A stretch of 64,000 bases of DNA from Paenibacillus sp. (lineage in GTDB: Bacteria > Bacillota > Bacilli > Paenibacillales > Paenibacillaceae): NCBI GenBank assembly GCA_017512705.1, contig JAFWEX010000084.1:248001-312000 (forward strand), read 5' to 3'. The number at the start of each line of letters is the position of its first letter. Position 1 is the stretch's first letter. Made by a program: the position numbers and the translations under genes. Shown here in pieces: positions 58,618 through 64,000 of this stretch. The notes beneath the pieces are model-generated. The model made no database searches. It saw only the letters and a program-made list of their open reading frames with translations, and was not told the origin of the DNA.

Positions 58618-59262
58618 ATGAATGTACTAGTGATTGGAGCAAATGGACAGATTGGTAAACATTTAGCTGAACAGTTGGCACAGGAAGGTAAACATCAGGT
58701 CACGGCTATGATTCGCAAGCCAGAGCAAGCAGACGCACTGAAAAAACTTGGCGCACAGGTTGTCATGGGAGATTTGGAAGGTACAGTCGATGAGCTTGCA
58801 GAAGCCATGAAGGATCAGAATGCTATCGTATTTACAGCAGGTTCAGGTGGCTCGACGGGCCCAGACAAAACTTTGCTCATTGACCTGGATGGCGCGGTGA
58901 AAACGATGGAGGCCGCAGAGAAGCGAGGTATATCCAGATATATTATGGTCAGCGCCTATGGTGCAGATCAGCGGAGTAAATGGTCAAAAGAGATCAAACC
59001 GTATTATGTAGCAAAGCATTTTGCGGATCGAGCACTGTTTGCCAGTGAACTGAACTATACGATTATCCGTCCCGGAGGTCTGGAAAATAAATCGGGAACC
59101 GGCAAGGTGGCAGTAGGAACTGACCTGAAGCCGGGCAGCATTGCGCGTGAAGATGTAGCGCGTGTCATTGCAGCCTCTCTGCTGGAAGAGAAGACCTATC
59201 GGAAGGCTTTTGATCTGATAGCTGGAGAGCAGTCTGTATCGGATGCTTTGAGCAATTTGTAA
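58618..59262 (+). CDS. NAD(P)-binding atypical SDR protein, YhfK-like
   Basis: A 214-residue Rossmann-fold protein of the NmrA/YwnB/YhfK type. The nucleotide loop is MNVLVIGANGQIGKHLAEQL, then AMIRKPEQADAL (Arg suggests NADP), AIVFTAGSGGSTGPDKTLLI, RYIMVSAYGADQR and YTIIRPGGLENKSGTGKV. The classical catalytic Tyr-X3-Lys is replaced by a YYVAKHFADRAL region. GAGAGGAG precedes the ATG. Redox sensing or reductase activity is possible; the substrate is unknown. Confidence 0.9.
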   Translation: MNVLVIGANGQIGKHLAEQLAQEGKHQVTAMIRKPEQADALKKLGAQVVMGDLEGTVDELAEAMKDQNAIVFTAGSGGSTGPDKTLLIDLDGAVKTMEAAEKRGISRYIMVSAYGADQRSKWSKEIKPYYVAKHFADRALFASELNYTIIRPGGLENKSGTGKVAVGTDLKPGSIAREDVARVIAASLLEEKTYRKAFDLIAGEQSVSDALSNL

Positions 59263-59316
59263 ACAGATGTTGTAAACTAGCGGGAGTAGGATATGACAGG
59301 GTAAGGGGGAATCCGC

Positions 59317-60069
59317 TTGAATGAGGCCGTGCTGGTCATTGAAGATGAGCCCAAAATTGCACGACTGCTTGAACTGGAGCTGCAATACGAAGGATATCAG
59401 GTCACAAAGGCAGGCAGTGGGACAGAAGGGCTGGAAAAGTACAGCGAAGGACAATGGGATTTGATTCTTCTGGACATCATGCTGCCTGGTCTAAGTGGCA
59501 TCGAGGTTCTGCGGCGGATTCGAGCTAGAGATGCGGTCATCCCGATCCTCATGCTGACAGCGAAGGATTCGGTGGAAGATAAAGTGTCTGGGCTGGATCT
59601 CGGCGCCAATGACTATATCACCAAGCCGTTTCAGATTGAAGAGCTACTGGCAAGAGTCCGTGCAGCTCTACGGCTTGCCGCGGCTGCTTCTGCAAGGACA
59701 ACCGTTCAGAACTTCGGTCAGATGGCAGAGCAGGGGACGGCAAGTCAGCTTCATGAAGCAGAAGAGACATGGTTAACTGCTGCCGACCTGAAGCTTCATG
59801 AAGGAACACGTGAAGTGTCTCGAGATGGACAAGCGATTGAGCTTACCCCTCGCGAATTTGATCTGCTGGTGTATTTGCTGCGGAATCAGCGGCAGGTGCT
59901 CAGCCGGGATCAGATTGTGCAATCCGTGTGGGGGTACGATTATTATGGTGATACCAATGTGGTGGATGTGTACATCCGTTATTTGCGTAAAAAGGTGGAT
60001 AACGGATTCGCACCACCCTTAATACATACTGTAAGGGGCGTGGGGTACGTCCTGAAGGAGCAATCATGA
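59317..60069 (+). CDS. OmpR-family response regulator
   Basis: A 250-residue regulator starting at TTG 59317 after AAGGGGGAATCCGC. Receiver: VLVIEDEPKIARLLELELQY, Asp in LLLDIMLPGLSGIEVL and Lys in NDYITKPFQIEELLAR. The linker between receiver and winged helix (about 118-160) is longer than usual and Ala/Gln/Thr-rich. The winged helix has LTPREFDLLVYLLRNQRQVL and VYIRYLRKKVDNG, then IHTVRGVGYVLKEQ. It overlaps the kinase start by ATGA. Two PepSY proteins follow in the same direction. Confidence 0.93.
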   Translation: MNEAVLVIEDEPKIARLLELELQYEGYQVTKAGSGTEGLEKYSEGQWDLILLDIMLPGLSGIEVLRRIRARDAVIPILMLTAKDSVEDKVSGLDLGANDYITKPFQIEELLARVRAALRLAAAASARTTVQNFGQMAEQGTASQLHEAEETWLTAADLKLHEGTREVSRDGQAIELTPREFDLLVYLLRNQRQVLSRDQIVQSVWGYDYYGDTNVVDVYIRYLRKKVDNGFAPPLIHTVRGVGYVLKEQS

Positions 60070-61451
60070 GTCTCCGCAGCAAAATCTACGGATATTCGTC
60101 GGTTTTATTTGCTGTGCTGTTAATTGCGGTGAATCTGTCTGTATATCTCGTATTCGAGCGAGTATCGATCAATAATGAGATCCGCCGGGTCGAAGCAGAA
60201 GCAGAGTCGATTGTGGCAGGGGTACGTCAGTCTGCTGGATCCATTCCGCCAGACGATCTGCTCCGGGCTTATGCACCCATCAACGGTATGCTTCGCATTG
60301 TACATGAGGATGGCAGCAGCTCACCTGTAACCACAACTGCAGCATCCGAGCAGCTCAGCCAATTGTCTTACCAGTATGAAAATGAGAAAAAGGCAGAGTA
60401 TATCCAAGTGGATCAGGTTGGCTATGTGTGGGTATCCATGCCACTTATCTGGCCGGATGGTGAAGTAGTTAACCTGCAAGTTACTCAGAGTGTAGCTGAG
60501 ACGGAGGGCGGGCTTGCTACCTTGCGTACCGTATTAGTGATCGTTACCATCATAGCGCTGATTCCTGCCGTAATCTCGAGCCGGATTCTGGCGAACCGGA
60601 TGACAAGACCCATCCAGCAGATGACGCATACTATGCGTGATATTCAAGCTAGTGGGCATTTTAAGCGGCTTCCACTGGAGGGAACATCTAAGGATGAGCT
60701 GAACACGATGGGTCAGACGTTTAATCGAATGATGGATTTGCTGGAATCGAACTTTGAACGGCAGGAGCGTTTTGTCTCGGATGCATCCCATGAGCTCAAA
60801 ACACCGCTGACCATCATCGAGAGTTATGCCAGTCTGCTCCAGCGTAGGGGTAAGGAACGACCGGAAGTATTTGATGAAGCGGTGGAAGCAATTCTGTCTG
60901 AATCGGTACGCATGCGTGAGATGACCGAGCAACTGTTACTGCTGGCAAAGCAGCCCGAGCAATGGAATGTACAGCTGGAGCGTGTAGATATTGCGAAGCT
61001 CGCTGCTGAATCTACACGTGCATTCCGCGAAGCATATCACCGGGAAGTACGGTGTGACGTAACAGGCCCAATCTATGCGATCAGTGATGAGAGTAAGCTG
61101 AAGCAGTTGGTGTTTATTTTGCTGGATAACGCACGGAAATATAGTGAAGATGCGATTGAAGTCAGACTGGATGCTCACGACGAGAACTGCTGTATACGGA
61201 TTGTGGATCGAGGCATTGGTATGCGGGAGGAGGATCTTGCGAAGGTGTTCGACCGTTTCTACCAAGTGGACATCTCCAGAACCCGAAGCGGCAGTGCCAG
61301 CGGATCGGGTCTGGGACTCTCTCTTGCCAAAGAGCTGGCAGGTGCTGTTGGAGCACAGATTGAACTATCCAGTACCGAGGGTGTTGGTACGGAGGCTTGT
61401 ATTATTTTGCCACGTTCCAAGACCGATCGTGCAGACAGACCACTCTCATGA
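60066..61451 (+). CDS. Sensor histidine kinase with HAMP domain
   Basis: A 461-residue membrane kinase. Helices at about 9-30 and 154-174 enclose an extracytoplasmic domain of about 120 residues; HAMP follows (about 172-225, NRMTRPIQQMTHTMRDIQ). Phospho-His is in DASHELKTPLTIIESYASLL (His242). ATPase boxes are DNARKYSEDAIE (N), VDRGIGMREEDLAKVFDRFY (G1/F) and GSGLGLSLAKELAG (G2). The layout resembles CssS/ArlS-type kinases. The signal is unknown; it may act with the PepSY proteins downstream. Confidence 0.93.
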   Translation: MSLRSKIYGYSSVLFAVLLIAVNLSVYLVFERVSINNEIRRVEAEAESIVAGVRQSAGSIPPDDLLRAYAPINGMLRIVHEDGSSSPVTTTAASEQLSQLSYQYENEKKAEYIQVDQVGYVWVSMPLIWPDGEVVNLQVTQSVAETEGGLATLRTVLVIVTIIALIPAVISSRILANRMTRPIQQMTHTMRDIQASGHFKRLPLEGTSKDELNTMGQTFNRMMDLLESNFERQERFVSDASHELKTPLTIIESYASLLQRRGKERPEVFDEAVEAILSESVRMREMTEQLLLLAKQPEQWNVQLERVDIAKLAAESTRAFREAYHREVRCDVTGPIYAISDESKLKQLVFILLDNARKYSEDAIEVRLDAHDENCCIRIVDRGIGMREEDLAKVFDRFYQVDISRTRSGSASGSGLGLSLAKELAGAVGAQIELSSTEGVGTEACIILPRSKTDRADRPLS

Positions 61452-61521
61452 AATTCTCATTCTTCTCTTCTATACTGGGTGGAGCGATGTAATCTGAGAG
61501 AATGTGAGGGAGGGAGTGCGT

Positions 61522-62358
61522 ATGTCAGAGCAGGAACAGCGGCCTGAGATGATACGAAGTGAGCAAAAGCACAAGCATAAGCATTTAAATAAAAATGAAA
61601 ATGGAAGCAACGCAGGGGGCAGATCACGTAAGTTGCTGCAGTGGGGGGCCGGTATCCTAACTGTGGTGCTTCTCGCAGCAGTAATGTGGTGGAAACCATG
61701 GGAACCAGCTCGCGAGCAGTTATCTGCCGATGCAGCGGCACAATCTGTACTGAATCAATATCCGGGGGAGATCATTCACTCTACCTTGAAGGACGGTACA
61801 TATCTGATGCAACTTCGTTCGGAGACGGGTTTATACGATGTGCAGGTGGATGCTTTTACGGCAGCAGTCCAATCCATTAAACGACTGGAGGCCGCTCCCC
61901 AGGCTGAGGAGAAGACGCTGTGGAGTCGAGAGCAGATGAAGTCGGAACTGCTGAAGCAAAGGGCAGGAGAACAACTTGTATCATTAGAGCTTGTGGAGCA
62001 GCAGGGCAGCCCGGTGTACACCGCGGTGGTAGAAGCAAAGGATAACAGCCGTCAGGAACTGACCATCGATCCATACACGGGCGAGATTCTCTCCTCCCAA
62101 GCGATCAAGTCACCTCCTTCATCCGAAGCCGGGGAGACGGAGAACGAGCCGCAGTTTCTAAGTGAGAAACAGGCCGAGCAGAAGGCACTTGCCAGAGTTC
62201 CTGGCGAAGTAGATGATGTAGAGCTGCGCGGCACGAACAGTGGCAACCCCTATTATTTGGTTGAGATTGATCTGGAAGACGGACGGGAAGCCACGGTGCA
62301 GGTTAATGCCATTTCGGGTGCTATTCGTTCGGTGACATGGGATAAAGACGACGAGTAA
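61522..62358 (+). CDS. Membrane-anchored PepSY-domain protein
   Basis: A 278-residue protein. A cytoplasmic Lys/His-rich stretch (QKHKHKHLNKNENGSN) precedes one helix (about 42-58). The outside part ends in a clear PepSY domain (EKQAEQKALARVPGEVDDVE then YYLVEIDLEDGREATVQVNA and ISGAIRSVTW), with a weaker PepSY-like repeat before it (YTAVVEAKDNSRQELTIDP then YTGEILS). The ATG at 61522 follows GAGGGAGGGAG. PepSY domains often inhibit proteases or sense the envelope. It lies 70 bases after the kinase and is probably cotranscribed. Confidence 0.88.
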   Translation: MSEQEQRPEMIRSEQKHKHKHLNKNENGSNAGGRSRKLLQWGAGILTVVLLAAVMWWKPWEPAREQLSADAAAQSVLNQYPGEIIHSTLKDGTYLMQLRSETGLYDVQVDAFTAAVQSIKRLEAAPQAEEKTLWSREQMKSELLKQRAGEQLVSLELVEQQGSPVYTAVVEAKDNSRQELTIDPYTGEILSSQAIKSPPSSEAGETENEPQFLSEKQAEQKALARVPGEVDDVELRGTNSGNPYYLVEIDLEDGREATVQVNAISGAIRSVTWDKDDE

Positions 62359-62500
62359 GATATATTTTGAAAATAGCATTCTGAAAAGTGATAAGTATAC
62401 TCTTCTCATTTTCTCATCAAATTCTAATCTTGTTCTCCCTAATCTCTCATTCGTCTAGGTTATTCTAAGTTTGTAGACGAGAACATGAATGAGGAGATGA

Positions 62501-63160
62501 ATGATGATGATGAACAAACATAAACTATGGATTGGTAGCTTGTCCGCAGCGATACTGCTGGGTGGATCAGCTGTTGCAGCTAGCGGCAATACGAGCGGCC
62601 AACCAGCGCCAAAAGCACAATCGGAAACAACGCAGACCGCACCAAGTGCAGGGACAACATCTACCAATGCTAACCAGAACAATACAGACAAAATGCTGAC
62701 TGTGTCACAAGCCAAAGCAATAGCTCTAAAAGTAGTGGAAGGTAAAGTGGATGATGTGGATCTGGAGCGTAGAAACGGTCAAACCTTTTATGAAGTAGAG
62801 ATCGACAGAAAAGGCATCCCTGATTTGACAGTTCGATTGGATGCTTACACGGGTAAGGTTTTGGAAGTTGTTCGTGAGGATGACTTCGATGACGATGACG
62901 ATGACCGTGATAATGGAACAGATCATGTTTCTAATTCATCGGCTGCCAGTCAGGTTAAACTGACAGTTGAACAGGCTTCTAACATTGCCCTGAAACAAGT
63001 TACAGGTGGTAAAGTAACGAAGGTTGAGCTGGATCGTGACAACGGTCGTTATGTCTATGAGATCGAACTGCGAACAGCTCAAGGTGAAGCGGACGTCGAT
63101 ATAGATGCAGGCACAGGCAAGGTGCTATCATTTGATCAGGATTTTGATGACGAGGATTAA
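62501..63160 (+). CDS. Secreted PepSY-domain protein (two domains)
   Basis: A 219-residue exported protein. Signal peptide: LWIGSLSAAILLGGSAVAAS, cleaved near AVA-AS. A Thr/Gln/Asn-rich linker follows. The first PepSY domain is VSQAKAIALKVVEGKVDDVD with FYEVEIDRKGIPDLTVRLDA and YTGKVLEV. The second is VEQASNIALKQVTGGKVTKV with YVYEIELRTAQGEADVDIDA and GTGKVLSF. Acidic runs (DDFDDDDDDRD and DFDDED) flank it and may bind cations. Four adjacent ATG codons (62501-62510) make the exact start uncertain. It follows the previous PepSY gene by 142 bases. Confidence 0.9.
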   Translation: MMMMNKHKLWIGSLSAAILLGGSAVAASGNTSGQPAPKAQSETTQTAPSAGTTSTNANQNNTDKMLTVSQAKAIALKVVEGKVDDVDLERRNGQTFYEVEIDRKGIPDLTVRLDAYTGKVLEVVREDDFDDDDDDRDNGTDHVSNSSAASQVKLTVEQASNIALKQVTGGKVTKVELDRDNGRYVYEIELRTAQGEADVDIDAGTGKVLSFDQDFDDED

Positions 63161-63174
63161 ACGTAACTCCCAGG

Positions 63175-63202
63175 AAGACGCTTCGAATGAAGCGTCTTTT
63201 TG
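63175..63202 (+). terminator. Terminator after the PepSY gene
   Basis: AAGACGCTTC-GAAT-GAAGCGTCTT, a perfect 10-bp stem with a 4-base loop, followed by TTTGTT. Confidence 0.95.
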
Positions 63203-63312
63203 TTATACATATGGTGAGCTCTCTATTAAGAGAGTTACTGCGAGTGTAATCCAAACTGTGGTAAACTAGTATAATTGTAGAAAACAGTATAGACAAGGAG
63301 CTGGATAACCAA

Positions 63313-64000
63313 GTGACTTTAGAACAAATGCAGCCAAAATCAAGTGAAGAACAAGTGCTATCCATTGAAGGCTTGCGTATGAGGTACAATGGGCGTTATG
63401 TGTTGAACGGCATTGACCTCGAAGTCAATCGGGGAGAGATGATTGGATATATCGGGCCGAATGGAGCCGGTAAGAGCACAACGGTGAAGATTTTGCTCGG
63501 ATTGATAGAAGGATATGTGGGGAGCGTTCGTATTTTTGGACAGGATATCGCAGATGGCAATGTGGAATATAAGCGAAGAATCGGGTATGTGCCTGAAGTG
63601 GCAGAACTGTATGAACAATTAACTCCGGCGGAATATTTGACGTTTACAGGAGAGTTGTACGGCTTGTCCTATGAAGATGCGGATTACAAAGCCAAGCTGC
63701 TCATGGATTGTTTTGGACTGGAAAGATCATACCACTCACGCATTGCTTCCTTCTCCAAAGGAATGCGTCAGAAAGTGCTGCTCATCTCGGCACTGCTGCA
63801 TGATCCGGATCTGCTGTTCTTGGATGAACCGCTCAGCGGACTGGACGCAAACAGTGTTATGGTGGTAAAAGAGATTTTGTCGCAGTTGTCAGCGAAAGGC
63901 ACAACCATCTTCTATTCGTCACACATTATGGATGTCGTGGAGAAGATCAGCAGCCGAATTGTACTGATTGCCGAGGGCCGTGTAGTGGCGGATGGTACGT
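63313..64000 (+). CDS. ABC transporter ATP-binding protein (3' end cut by window)
   Basis: ATPase of a CcmA/YhaQ-like ABC exporter, about 229 residues visible. Walker A is GPNGAGKST, Q-loop region YVPEVAELYEQLTPAEYL, signature SFSKGMRQKVLLISALLHDP, Walker B LLFLDEPLSGLD, and the switch His in FYSSHIMDVVEK. The start is GTG 63313, 12 bases after AAGGAG; ATG 63328 is an alternative. The frame is open at the right edge. The membrane partner should follow outside the window. Confidence 0.92.
   Translation, partial: MTLEQMQPKSSEEQVLSIEGLRMRYNGRYVLNGIDLEVNRGEMIGYIGPNGAGKSTTVKILLGLIEGYVGSVRIFGQDIADGNVEYKRRIGYVPEVAELYEQLTPAEYLTFTGELYGLSYEDADYKAKLLMDCFGLERSYHSRIASFSKGMRQKVLLISALLHDPDLLFLDEPLSGLDANSVMVVKEILSQLSAKGTTIFYSSHIMDVVEKISSRIVLIAEGRVVADGT

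Noticed and set aside
1..64000. Search for CRISPR arrays, IS elements, prophage, rRNA and tRNA genes
   Set aside because: No spaced identical repeats, transposase or integrase motifs, or cloverleaf-like sequences were seen on reading. A tRNA or CRISPR search program would be decisive.

Overview
The window looks like chromosomal DNA of a Paenibacillus-type endospore-forming Firmicute. This rests on strong AGGAGG ribosome binding sites, GTG/TTG starts, LplC/LipO-type sugar uptake genes, a Spo0E-like phosphatase, GlnR-type operator boxes and several Bacillus-like gene neighbourhoods (ytbE-ytbD/ytcD, yjlC-ndh, glnL beside a GlnT-like symporter). I see no rRNA, tRNA, CRISPR array, prophage, IS element or replication origin. 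Both ends cut through genes: an ABC permease at the left edge and an ABC ATPase at the right.

Layout. 1-5.8 kb: tail of a pectin/rhamnogalacturonan operon (permease, binding lipoprotein, LacI regulator, GH105 hydrolase, CE8 pectinesterase). 5.9-9.5 kb: ytbE (aldo/keto reductase) and ytbD (MFS exporter), divergent from ytcD (HxlR regulator) and an AIM24-family gene. 9.6-17.4 kb: MarR regulator, second aldo/keto reductase, LCP cell-wall ligase, a DUF2339 membrane protein, an FHA-winged-helix regulator and a membrane-anchored methyltransferase. 17.5-23.7 kb: a Cthe_2159-type beta-helix lipoprotein, a DUF4956 membrane protein and a VTC-domain protein, divergent from a two-component system. 24-30 kb: nitrite assimilation (nirB-nirD-nirC and a broken cobA), a divergent ANTAR antiterminator gene and a SatP-like acetate transporter. 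30.5-35.8 kb: one giant secreted enzyme joining a CE12-type esterase to a PL11 rhamnogalacturonan lyase. 36-43 kb: Spo0E-like gene, glnL and a Na+/amino-acid symporter, soluble chemoreceptor, Crp/Fnr regulator, pepT, and a tautomerase/Old Yellow Enzyme pair. 44-56 kb: mostly single housekeeping or accessory genes (methyltransferase, photolyase, effector-binding regulators, acyltransferase, an HNH protein with a very basic linker, TVP38, DUF1835, cupin, epimerase, CsbD). 56-64 kb: yjlC-ndh, an NAD(P)-binding protein, a two-component system with two PepSY proteins, and an ABC ATPase.

The strongest non-gene result is in the nirB leader (minus strand, about 28.25-28.03 kb). A near-consensus promoter is followed by two hairpins with six-base loops, AACGGC and AAUGAA, which fit the ANTAR target rule (A at loop position 1, G at position 4). 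The second hairpin shares bases with a U-tailed terminator just before nirB. The divergent gene encodes an ANTAR protein whose receiver-like domain lacks the phosphoacceptor Asp. Perfect GlnR/TnrA boxes (TGTNA-N7-TNACA) lie in both divergent promoters, and a third lies between glnL and the symporter gene. This predicts two-layer nitrogen control: GlnR at initiation and ANTAR at elongation.

Two further regulatory links were read from sequence. A YtcD-type operator is shared, with the same promoter geometry, between ytbD (8.3 kb) and the tautomerase-OYE operon (42.6 kb). A Rex-like operator overlaps the -10 box of yjlC-ndh.
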